A DNA stretch of 64,000 nt from Streptomyces decoyicus (GTDB lineage: Bacteria; Actinomycetota; Actinomycetes; Streptomycetales; Streptomycetaceae), in contig NZ_CP082301.1 of NCBI RefSeq assembly GCF_019880305.1, forward strand, positions 7,254,001-7,318,000. The letters run 5' to 3'. Shown one piece after another: positions 35,249 through 42,852 of the stretch (within the stretch, counting starts at the first letter, position 1; each line of letters opens with the position of its first letter). Both the position numbers and the translations under genes were made by a program. Under the pieces are notes generated by a model. It made no database searches. It had not been told where the DNA came from and saw only the letters and a list, made by a program, of their open reading frames with translations.

Positions 35249-36146
35249 GGTACGGCCCGGCTCGGTGCGCGGCGATGTGGAACTGCAAGGTCCCGACGGC
35301 GGCGTATGGGCGCGGCTGGAGGGCTGGACGTACCGGCGGTTCGGAGCGGACGAGCGGGTGTGGCCCATGAAGTTCACCCCGGAGGTGTGCGGCATCGGCG
35401 AGCCCCGGCCGGGCGGCTGGTGCCTGGCCCGGCGCCGCTGGTCGGACCCGGCCTCGCAGGAGCTGGTCATGCGCCGCTATCTGGGCGCGGCCGAACGCGC
35501 CCGCTACGAACGGTGCGCACCGCGCGCCCGCGCGGCATGGCTGCTGGGCCGGATCGCCGCCAAGGACGCGGTCCGTGAGCTGTTGTGGGAGTCGGGAGCC
35601 GGGCCCGTCTTCCCTGCCGAGGTCCCCGTCGGCAACGACCACCACGGCCGTCCCCGGCCCGAAGGCCCGCTCGCCGGCGGTGTCCATCTCTCGCTCGCGC
35701 ACAAGGACCATGTCGCCGTCGCCCTCGCCCACCGGTCGGGCCCCGTCGGCATCGACATCGAATCCGTCAGCGACGATCCGCGGGCCCTCGAACGGATCGC
35801 CCTCACCCCGGCCGAACGCCGTCTGGCGGACGGCCTCCACGCCCGGGAGGCACCTGGCCCGGGCACCGGCCGCGCCTACTGGGTCACCGCCCTGTGGTGC
35901 GCCAAGGAGGCCGCGGCGAAGGCGGCGGGCAGCGGCCTCGGCGGCCGGCCGCTGGAGTGGTCCGTGACGTCCGCGCCGGGCGGCGCGCTCCGGGTGGCCT
36001 CCCCGGACGGCCGGAGCCACCTCGTCCACCTCGACTCCGTCCACGACCTGTCCGCGCGCCATGTCGTCGCCTGGACCGGGCCGCCGCCCGCGGACCGAAC
36101 GGGCACCGACACCCCCACTCCCACGGAGGCCACCCATGGCAGCTGA
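34695..36146 (+). CDS. DH-PPTase part of the second synthase
   Basis: A 483-residue frame. Its ATG lies inside the DH hot-dog fold: DH residues LPYVRDHC through DRFPVVP are encoded just upstream in the same frame with no available start codon. The DH continues with RWMFHGPAFAGV and a DAAGQ segment (DxxxQ catalytic pair). The C-terminal about 200 residues are a 4'-phosphopantetheinyl transferase with GNDHHGRP, VGIDIES and WCAKEAAAKA, which would activate the ACPs of the cluster. DH-PPTase fusions are known from enediyne PKSs. As a stand-alone product it would lack the N-terminal DH strand and its His, so it is best read as the second half of a frameshifted gene. Confidence 0.85.
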   Translation: MTTLLELAAEAAREARPGHLVTGYSDVRALRWLPVAPPVDLAVTAAPADDGRVRVRLGDHAAVTVHLAAHHPAPPPPDPSALASGRPAPVSAEALYRDRWMFHGPAFAGVHEVSTLAADGIRGTLRALPAPGALLDAAGQLLGHWMQLKLTGDRLVFPATLDRVRLYGPPPRAGTLLAATARIREVRPGSVRGDVELQGPDGGVWARLEGWTYRRFGADERVWPMKFTPEVCGIGEPRPGGWCLARRRWSDPASQELVMRRYLGAAERARYERCAPRARAAWLLGRIAAKDAVRELLWESGAGPVFPAEVPVGNDHHGRPRPEGPLAGGVHLSLAHKDHVAVALAHRSGPVGIDIESVSDDPRALERIALTPAERRLADGLHAREAPGPGTGRAYWVTALWCAKEAAAKAAGSGLGGRPLEWSVTSAPGGALRVASPDGRSHLVHLDSVHDLSARHVVAWTGPPPADRTGTDTPTPTEATHGS

Positions 36147-36453
36147 CCCGTTCCCCGAGCGCACCCGGACGATCCTCGCCGAGATCACCGACATGCTGGT
36201 GAGCGTCGTCGGCGACGAACTGCTCGTCGTCGGCGAGATCACCCCCGCGACCACCTTCAACGACGATCTGGCGCTGGAGAGCATCGAGTTCGTCGCCCTG
36301 GCCGAGCTGCTCCAGCAGCGCTACGGCAGCTCGGTGGATCTCCTCGGCCTGCTCGCGGAGAAGGACATCGACCAGATCCTGGCCTTGACGGTCGGCGAAC
36401 TCGCCGTCCACATCGACCGGGCCACCGCCGCCGACCAGGCCTGCGCGGGCTGA
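36136..36453 (+). CDS. Free-standing acyl carrier protein
   Basis: A 105-residue acidic four-helix protein with LALESIEFVAL; Ser49 is the expected phosphopantetheine site (an LxSIE variant of the DSL motif). GGAGGC precedes ATG 36136, which overlaps the PPTase stop by 11 bases. It could carry a starter, extender or the finished chain to the hydrolase and tailoring enzymes. Confidence 0.9.
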   Translation: MAADPFPERTRTILAEITDMLVSVVGDELLVVGEITPATTFNDDLALESIEFVALAELLQQRYGSSVDLLGLLAEKDIDQILALTVGELAVHIDRATAADQACAG

Positions 36454-36460
36454 GCGCACC

Positions 36461-37252
36461 ATGGCCCTCACCCCCGCAGGCGGGCTGCGCCTGCACACCC
36501 AGCGGCTGCCGGGCCGCGGCGGCGGCCCCACGGTCGTCTTCCTCCACGGCCTCGTGATGGACAACCTGTCGAGCTTCTACTGCACCCTGGCGGGCCCCGT
36601 CTCCCGCGCCGGCCACGAGGTGCTCCTCTACGACCAGCGCGGGCACGGCCGCAGCGAACGCCCGCCCGGCGGCTACGACAGGGACACCGCGGTGGACGAT
36701 CTCGCCGCCCTGCTCGCCTCCCTCGGCCTCGACCGGCGCCCGGTCCATCTGATCGGCAACAGCTACGGCGGTGTGCTCGCCCTGCACACCGCACTCGTCC
36801 GGCCCGACCTGGTCGCCTCACTCGTGCTGATCGACGCCCAGCTGACCGGTGACTGGGTCGAGGACATGACCGACACCCTCTCCGTCGCGGCCCTCGGCCT
36901 CGAACACCGCCGTCTGCCCGAGCAGCTCGCCGCGCTCGGGCGGCGCAAGGAGGCCCGGCTGACCGCCGGCGCCGACGCCCTGCTCAACCGGACCACCCTG
37001 ATCGAGGACATCGCCGCGGGCAGCGCCTTCACCGCCCCCGACTTCGCCCGGCTGGCCTGCCCGGTCCTCGCCGTCTACGGAGAGCACTCCGAACTCCTCC
37101 CCGGCGCACGGGAACTGGCGGGTGCCGCGCCGGACTGCGAGCTGTGTGTCCTCCCCGGGGTGGGGCACACCGTGCTCAACGAAGCCACCGAAGGGCTGTG
37201 CGCAGCGGTGCTGGCACGGCTCGGCGCCCCGGCCGGGGCGGTGACCGGATGA
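36461..37252 (+). CDS. Alpha/beta hydrolase (putative chain-releasing thioesterase)
   Basis: A 263-residue alpha/beta hydrolase. The oxyanion motif is LHGLVMD, the nucleophile elbow GNSYGG (Ser101), and His236 lies in GVGHTVL; the acidic member is in YGEHSEL. No signal peptide. Seven bases after the ACP gene and overlapping the glycosyltransferase (ATGA), it is the best candidate to release the polyketide or acyl chain, since neither synthase has a TE domain. A lactonase or esterase role on the product is possible. Confidence 0.88.
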   Translation: MALTPAGGLRLHTQRLPGRGGGPTVVFLHGLVMDNLSSFYCTLAGPVSRAGHEVLLYDQRGHGRSERPPGGYDRDTAVDDLAALLASLGLDRRPVHLIGNSYGGVLALHTALVRPDLVASLVLIDAQLTGDWVEDMTDTLSVAALGLEHRRLPEQLAALGRRKEARLTAGADALLNRTTLIEDIAAGSAFTAPDFARLACPVLAVYGEHSELLPGARELAGAAPDCELCVLPGVGHTVLNEATEGLCAAVLARLGAPAGAVTG

Positions 37253-38625
37253 GAGTGCTGTTCGTCGTCCCGCCGCTGGTCGGACACGTCAACCCCACGA
37301 TCGCCGTCGCCGCCGAACTCACCGCACGCGGCCACCAGGTCGCCTGGACCGGCCCCGCCGCGGCCCTCGCGCCGCTGCTTCCCGCGGGCTCCCTCCTGTA
37401 CGCGGCGGGGGACGGGGACGCGGCCGACAGCACGGACGTCCTGCACGGGCGGTGGCGCGATCTACGGGGCATCGCGGCCCTGCGCTTCCTGTGGGCGGAG
37501 GTCCTCATCCCGCTCGCCCGCGCGATGCTGCCCGGCGTGCACACCGCCGTCGAAGCCTTTGCGCCGGATGTGCTGGTGGCCGACCAACAGGCCCTGGCCG
37601 GGCCGCTGGTGGCGCGCCGCCACGGTCTGCCCTGGGCGACCTCGGCGACCACCTCGGCCGAGTTCACCCGGCCCTTCGACGGTGTCCCCAAGGTGGGGGA
37701 GTGGGTGGCGCAGCGCATCGCGGCGCTGCTCGCCGAATCCGGGGCGCCCAGCGGCTGGGACCCACGTTTCTCCCCGCACCTCGTCCTGGTCTTCTCCACC
37801 CCGGCACTCATCGGTGGCGGCGCCCCAGCACTCATCGGGGACGGCTCCCCCGAACTCATCGGGGACGGCGGGCCGTCCGGGAACGGGGCGCGCGCGAGCG
37901 GGGCGGCCGACGGCACGCCCGGCGCTGCCGTCCGGCCCGGAGGGCGGAGGTACCCGCCCCACTACGTCTTCGTCGGGCCCGCCTTCGGCGCCCGCCCGTC
38001 CGCCCACGACTTCCCGTGGCACCGGCTCGATCCCGGACGCGCGCGGGTGCTGGTCTCCCTCGGCACCCTCAACCGCGAGGCGGGCGCCCGCTTCTACCCC
38101 GCGGTACTGCGTGCCGCGGACGCCCTCGCGGACCGGGCACAGCTGATCCTGGCCGCCCCCGTCGACCTCGCCGGGACCGTCCCGGACCACCTGGTGCACC
38201 AGGAGTACGTCCCGCAGCTCGCCCTGCTGCCGCACCTCGACGCCGTGCTGTGCCACGGCGGCCACAACACCGTGTGCGAGGCGCTGGCCCACGGACTGCC
38301 GCTGGTCGTGGCGCCCGTCCGCGACGATCAGCCGATCGTCGCCCGGCAGGTGACCGAGGCCGGCGCGGGAGTGCGGGTGCGCTTCGGCCGGGCCCGTGCG
38401 GACGAGCTGCACCGGGCGCTGGCCGCCGTACTGGACGATCCGGCCCACCGTCGTGCGGCCCGCCGCATCCAGGCGTCCTTCGCCGCGGCGGGCGGCGCCC
38501 TCACCGCGGCCGACCGTCTGGAGAAGCTGCCGTCCGGCGCCACGGGCCCCGGCCGGTCCGCCGTACGGCACCCCGCCCCGCCCGGCCCCGGCACCGCCCC
38601 GACCGAGAACGAGAAGGGACCGTGA
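37249..38625 (+). CDS. MGT/UGT-type glycosyltransferase
   Basis: A 458-residue GT-B enzyme of the macrolide/zeaxanthin glycosyltransferase group: N-terminal LFVVPPLVGHVNPTIAVA, LVSLGTLNREA before the donor domain, and the nucleotide-sugar motif CHGGHNTVCEAL (residues about 335-346) with DDQP. It likely adds a sugar to the synthase product. An inserted disordered segment holds three 27-bp repeats encoding PALIGGGA/PALIGDGS/PELIGDGG. Its stop overlaps the methyltransferase start (GTGA). Confidence 0.9.
   Translation: MRVLFVVPPLVGHVNPTIAVAAELTARGHQVAWTGPAAALAPLLPAGSLLYAAGDGDAADSTDVLHGRWRDLRGIAALRFLWAEVLIPLARAMLPGVHTAVEAFAPDVLVADQQALAGPLVARRHGLPWATSATTSAEFTRPFDGVPKVGEWVAQRIAALLAESGAPSGWDPRFSPHLVLVFSTPALIGGGAPALIGDGSPELIGDGGPSGNGARASGAADGTPGAAVRPGGRRYPPHYVFVGPAFGARPSAHDFPWHRLDPGRARVLVSLGTLNREAGARFYPAVLRAADALADRAQLILAAPVDLAGTVPDHLVHQEYVPQLALLPHLDAVLCHGGHNTVCEALAHGLPLVVAPVRDDQPIVARQVTEAGAGVRVRFGRARADELHRALAAVLDDPAHRRAARRIQASFAAAGGALTAADRLEKLPSGATGPGRSAVRHPAPPGPGTAPTENEKGP
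37801..37881 (+). repeat. 27-bp repeats within the glycosyltransferase gene
   Basis: Three units coding xALIGxGxP; they fall between the acceptor and donor domains and are not part of the usual fold. Confidence 0.7.
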
Positions 38626-40493
38626 GCCAGATGACGCGAGCGCACCGTTCGGGACGCCGCACACGATGGGTGGCGGCCGCCGCCGTGACGGCCCTGGGAG
38701 CGGGCACCGTGCGCGCCCGCCGCAGGCTCGCCGCGCTGCCCGTGCTCGACCCCACCGGGCCGCACGGCGTCCCGTGGCCCTTGCTCCCGGGTTGGCACCT
38801 GATCACCGCGCCCGGTGTCGTGGCCGACGAGGCGACCGTGCGTGCCGCGGCCGGCCACGCCGCACGCGAAGGACTGGGGGTCGTGGACCTGATCCCGGCT
38901 CGCCTGGACCCCGAAAGCACCCTCGGTCTGCTCCGGCTGCTCGACCCGGCGGCCCACCGCACCGACCGGTGCGCCCCGGGACAGGGCGCGGGCCACGCCC
39001 TGCTGGTGTCCGACGACGTCCACCGGCGGGCCGGGCTCGACACCGCCGTACCGCCGCGTTCGACGGCCGATCTGCTCCGCCTCGTCCGCACCCTCAAGGA
39101 GTACGCCCCCGACGCCACCGGCTGGGCCATCGCCCCGGGTCTGACCGCGCCGCCCCCCGACCCCGCCCGGCACGCCGAGGAGCTCCGCGCCCGTGGACTC
39201 CCGCCGGCCCTGTTGTCCGCCGCCCGGCTCGCCGGTCTCGCCCTGCTGGTGAAGTGCCTGGTCTCGGCGCCGCGTTGGGGCGCGGCGGCCACCGCCCTGT
39301 ACTGGCTCCAGCCCGCCGTCGTCCTGGGCCCGGCCCGGGGACCGCGCCCCGCCGGCCTTGCCCGCGCCACCGCTTCCCGTCCGCTGCGCGCCCTGTCCGG
39401 CGCGCTGCGGACCCTCGCCACACCGGCCGCCGACACGCCCGACCCCGCGGGCGACGAGACGCGCCGGGCCGCGTACACCGCCGAACTGGCGGCCGGCACG
39501 GGCCGGTTCTTCGAGCCCCGCCGCCCGGACTGCCCCTGGTGCTCCGCACCCGAACCCGCCGTGCGGCTCCGTACACCCGACCTGCTCCAGGGCAAGCCCG
39601 GCCGCTTCACCCTCGAAGAGTGCCGCCACTGCGGCCACATCTTCCAGAACCCCCGGCTCACCCAGGACGGGCTCGACTTCTACTACCGCGACTTCTACGA
39701 AGGCCTCGGCGGCGACGGCGCCGCCCTGGTCCTGGGCCGGATGAGCAGCACCTACCGCGCCCGCGCGGAAATGCTCCGGCCCTTCACCACCCCCAGGGCC
39801 TGGCTCGACGTCGGCACCGCCGCGGCACACTTCTGCAACGCGGCACGCGCCGTATGGCCCGACACCCGTTTCGACGGACTGGACATGGGCGAAGGGGTCC
39901 ACGAGGCCGCACGCCGGGGTTGGATCGACACCGCCTACCAGGGCCAGTTCCCCGACCTCGCCGACCGGCTCGCCGGCCGCTACGACACGGTGAGCATGCA
40001 CCACTACCTCGAACACACCCGGGACCCTTTCGCCGAACTCGACGCGGCCGTCAAGGTCCTGGCCCCTGGCGGCCATCTGCTCATCGAACTCCCCGACCCC
40101 CGGTCCCGGGCCGGCCGGCTGCTCGGCCGCTACTGGTTGCCCTGGTTCCAGCCCCAGCACCAGCACCTCATGCCGGCCAGGAACCTCGAACAGGCCCTGA
40201 CCGCACGGGGATTCACGATCCTCGCCGAGCAGCACGGCGCGGCCCACCAGTCCAACGGCGACTTCCTCGGCGCCGTCGCCCTCGCCGCGAACGGACTCGC
40301 CCCCGACCCGGACGCCCCCTGGTCCGCCGTCCCCGCCACCCCGGCCCGGCGTGCCGCCCGCAGCGCCGTACAGGCCATGGCGGTGCCCTGCTACGCCGCC
40401 GCGCTCGCCCTCGACTCCCTGCGCACCGTGGTGGCCCGGGCCACCGACGGCGGCAACGCCTACCGGCTGCTCGCCCGCAAGGAGCTGGGGTGA
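38622..40493 (+). CDS. Zinc-ribbon class I SAM methyltransferase with extra N-terminal domain
   Basis: 623 residues. The C-terminal half has a CPWC...CRHC zinc ribbon (residues about 302-336), HIFQNPRLTQDG, the SAM motif WLDVGTAAAHF (about 393-403), and YDTVSMHHYLEHT with VLAPGGHLLIELPDP. The N-terminal about 280 residues are an unrecognised Ala/Arg-rich region with a hydrophobic patch (WVAAAAVTALGAG) and LLPGWHLITAPGVV. GTG 38622 overlaps the glycosyltransferase stop; ATG 38631 is possible. It probably methylates the lipid or its sugar. The closest familiar proteins act on sugars and lipids. Confidence 0.85.
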   Translation: MSQMTRAHRSGRRTRWVAAAAVTALGAGTVRARRRLAALPVLDPTGPHGVPWPLLPGWHLITAPGVVADEATVRAAAGHAAREGLGVVDLIPARLDPESTLGLLRLLDPAAHRTDRCAPGQGAGHALLVSDDVHRRAGLDTAVPPRSTADLLRLVRTLKEYAPDATGWAIAPGLTAPPPDPARHAEELRARGLPPALLSAARLAGLALLVKCLVSAPRWGAAATALYWLQPAVVLGPARGPRPAGLARATASRPLRALSGALRTLATPAADTPDPAGDETRRAAYTAELAAGTGRFFEPRRPDCPWCSAPEPAVRLRTPDLLQGKPGRFTLEECRHCGHIFQNPRLTQDGLDFYYRDFYEGLGGDGAALVLGRMSSTYRARAEMLRPFTTPRAWLDVGTAAAHFCNAARAVWPDTRFDGLDMGEGVHEAARRGWIDTAYQGQFPDLADRLAGRYDTVSMHHYLEHTRDPFAELDAAVKVLAPGGHLLIELPDPRSRAGRLLGRYWLPWFQPQHQHLMPARNLEQALTARGFTILAEQHGAAHQSNGDFLGAVALAANGLAPDPDAPWSAVPATPARRAARSAVQAMAVPCYAAALALDSLRTVVARATDGGNAYRLLARKELG

Positions 40494-41464
40494 ACGCGGG
40501 GGACCTGGCGTACCGCACCACGGCGGACCCGCTGCTGCGCCTGCTCTCCCACGGCTTCGCGACGGCGTACCACCGCCCGCCCGACGCGGTGTGGCGGGCC
40601 CCGTACGCCTTCCGGGTCGCCGCGGCTGCCGTTCCGTCCGGCCCGCCGCACACCGCGGCCGCGCCACGGACCGACTGGTTCGCGGCGGCCGGCCACTACG
40701 TCGACGTGGCCGTCGCCCCGCGCGCCGACGGAGTGCTGCGCTGCGGCTCGCTCAACCACCCCGCCGAGACCGCCGAACTCCCCCTCACCGGACCGGCCGC
40801 CCGCGCCCCCGACTGGGCGGCCCGCCCGTATGCCGCGCTGCGCGCCCTCGCCGCCGCCGGATGCGGACGGGGCGGCGCCGATCTCCAGCTGAACGCCCCC
40901 CTGCCCGACGCCGTGGGGCTGCCCGTCGCCGAACCGCTGGAGTGCGCGGTCGCCCTGGCCGTCGCGGGCGCGCACGCCGGCCGGGGCGGGTGCCCGCCGG
41001 ACCGCGCCCAGTTGGTGCGTCTCCTGGGCGCCGCCGCACCCGGCGACGACGGGCTGCGCCGCGCCGTGCTCTTCGCCCGGGCCGGCCACCTCCTCGCGGC
41101 CGACGGCAGCACCCATCAGCCGCTGCGCGCCCCTGACGGCAGCCCCGATCCCCGTCTGCTGCTCCTGACGGCCCGCCTCACCACCGGTGGGGACGCGGGG
41201 GCGGACGGCGGGGCCGCGGCCGGCGCCACCCCCTCCTCCGTGGCCACCGGCCTCGCCACCGCGGTCCGTGAAACCCTGCGCGCCGGTGCATGGTCCGCCT
41301 GGTGGCCCGGCGCCCGCCCCGGCCGCAGTGTGCTGCTGCTGGTGCCCCGGGACCGGCGCGCGGCGGTCCGGGCCGCCGCTGCCGATGCCTTCCGCCGCTG
41401 CGGCCTGCCCGTTCCCCGCATCCTGCGGATCACCCTCGCGGACGCGGCCCGCCGCGAGGACTGA
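40490..41464 (+). CDS. Degenerate GHMP-kinase (galactokinase)-like protein
   Basis: A 324-residue protein whose layout follows galactokinase: VWRAPYAFRV where galactokinases have their P-rich N-terminal motif, HYVDVAVAPR, and LNAPLPDAVGLPVAEPLECAVALAV at the position of the GHMP glycine/serine ATP loop. The catalytic GLSSSA is replaced by GLPVAE, so it may be inactive or a binding protein. GTG 40490 overlaps the methyltransferase stop, tying it to the biosynthetic operon. A sugar-handling or regulatory role is inferred. Confidence 0.6.
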   Translation: MNAGDLAYRTTADPLLRLLSHGFATAYHRPPDAVWRAPYAFRVAAAAVPSGPPHTAAAPRTDWFAAAGHYVDVAVAPRADGVLRCGSLNHPAETAELPLTGPAARAPDWAARPYAALRALAAAGCGRGGADLQLNAPLPDAVGLPVAEPLECAVALAVAGAHAGRGGCPPDRAQLVRLLGAAAPGDDGLRRAVLFARAGHLLAADGSTHQPLRAPDGSPDPRLLLLTARLTTGGDAGADGGAAAGATPSSVATGLATAVRETLRAGAWSAWWPGARPGRSVLLLVPRDRRAAVRAAAADAFRRCGLPVPRILRITLADAARRED

Positions 41465-41505
41465 CGACCCCGACCCCGGCACCCTCAGGCAAGGAGGGAG
41501 ACCTG

Positions 41506-42696
41506 ATGAAACGCACAGCGGTCCATCTGCGCAGGGCGCTCGTGGCGATGCTCGGCGCGCTCGGGCTGACGGTCGCCGCCACCACCGCCGACGCGCACCC
41601 CACCCCCACAGGCGCGGCGGTCCACGCGAGCGGCACCGGCACCCGGGCGGCCCTGCCGTCCTACGACCATGTCGTGATCGTCGTCTTCGAGAACAAGCAG
41701 TACGGCGAGATCATCGGCAGCTCCCAGGCGCCCTACCTCAACCAACTCGCCCAGCAAGGCGCCGAACTGACCGGTATGAAGGCGCTGACCCACCCCAGCC
41801 AGCCGAACTACTTCAACCTCTTCTCCGGCACCACCCAGGGCGTCACCGGCGACGGCTGTTACACCGCGCAGTCGATGACCGCCCCCAACCTCGGCCAGGA
41901 GCTGATCGCCGCCGGCAAGACCTTCGCGAGCTACAACGAGGGCCTGCCGGAGGAGGGCGCCACGACCTGCTCCGCCGGCCGGTACGCCCAGAAGCACAAC
42001 CCCTGGTTCGCCTTCGAGAATGTGCCGCTGAACACCGCCAAGACCTTCGCCCAGTTCCCCAAGGACGACTTCACCAAGCTGCCCACGGTGTCCTTCGTCA
42101 TCCCGGACATGTGCAACGACATGCACGACTGCGCCGTCGGCAGCGGCGACACCTGGACCAAGAACAACCTCGCCTCCTACGCCACGTGGGCCGAGGACCA
42201 CAACAGCCTGCTGATGGTGACCTGGGACGAGGACAACTACCTCGGCTCCAACCGGATCGCGACCGTGTTCCACGGAGCCCATGTCAGACAGGGCAGCGTC
42301 AGCGGCGCGTACAACCACTTCAGCCTGCTGCGCACGGTCGAGGACATGTACGGCACCGGGCATGCGGGCAATGCCGCCTCCGCCGCTCCCGTCACCGGGG
42401 TGTTCGACACCGACGGCACCGAGCCGCCCGACGGCGGCCTCCAGCTCACCGCCCCCGGCCCGCAGACCTGCCGCTTCGCACAGGAATGCACCGTCCAGCT
42501 GACCGCTACCGGCGGCACACCCCCGCTCACCTACCGCGCCACCGGTCTGCCGCTGGGCCTGGGCGCCGACGCCGCGGGCGGCCGGATCGGCGGCAGACCC
42601 TGGCAGACCGGCACCTTCCCGGTCACCGCCACCGCCACCGACTCCACGGGCGCCACCGCCACCGTCACCTTCCCGCTCACCGTCAACTGGTTCTGA
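41506..42696 (+). CDS. Secreted acid phosphatase/phosphoesterase
   Basis: 396 residues with a Sec signal peptide (RRALVAMLGALGLTVAATTADA) and a phosphoesterase domain of the AcpA/phospholipase C family: VIVVFENKQYGEII, SQPNYFNLFSG, VIPDMCNDMHDC and MVTWDEDNY. The C-terminal about 85 residues form an Ig/cadherin-like putative cell-wall domain (LTATGGTPPLTYRATG...LPLTVNWF-type). AAGGAGGGAG fixes ATG 41506, 41 bp after the biosynthetic operon. It may cleave phosphate from an exported product or act in phosphate scavenging. Confidence 0.9.
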   Translation: MKRTAVHLRRALVAMLGALGLTVAATTADAHPTPTGAAVHASGTGTRAALPSYDHVVIVVFENKQYGEIIGSSQAPYLNQLAQQGAELTGMKALTHPSQPNYFNLFSGTTQGVTGDGCYTAQSMTAPNLGQELIAAGKTFASYNEGLPEEGATTCSAGRYAQKHNPWFAFENVPLNTAKTFAQFPKDDFTKLPTVSFVIPDMCNDMHDCAVGSGDTWTKNNLASYATWAEDHNSLLMVTWDEDNYLGSNRIATVFHGAHVRQGSVSGAYNHFSLLRTVEDMYGTGHAGNAASAAPVTGVFDTDGTEPPDGGLQLTAPGPQTCRFAQECTVQLTATGGTPPLTYRATGLPLGLGADAAGGRIGGRPWQTGTFPVTATATDSTGATATVTFPLTVNWF

Positions 42697-42783
42697 GGCG
42701 CCCCGGCGGTGCGGCCGGCCGCCGCACCCTCGTCCGCGCCCTGCCCGGTGTTACGGCGCCGGCCCGTGCCAAGTGCCCGCGAA

Positions 42784-42821
42784 CGGCGAAGGCCACCCCC
42801 GCAAGGAGGTGGCCTTCGCCG
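42784..42821. terminator. Strong bidirectional terminator
   Basis: 14-bp perfect stem CGGCGAAGGCCACC with a 10-base loop, located between the phosphoesterase stop and the convergent lysX stop. Confidence 0.88.
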
Positions 42822-42852
42822 TCTCGCCCGTCGTGCAGGGCCGTGAGCGTCG

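Noticed and set aside
184..41464. One large biosynthetic cluster including the acyl-CoA and sugar operons
   Set aside because: The upstream operons are separated by their own regulators, terminators and divergent genes, and lack TTA codons; no direct link to the PKS is visible.
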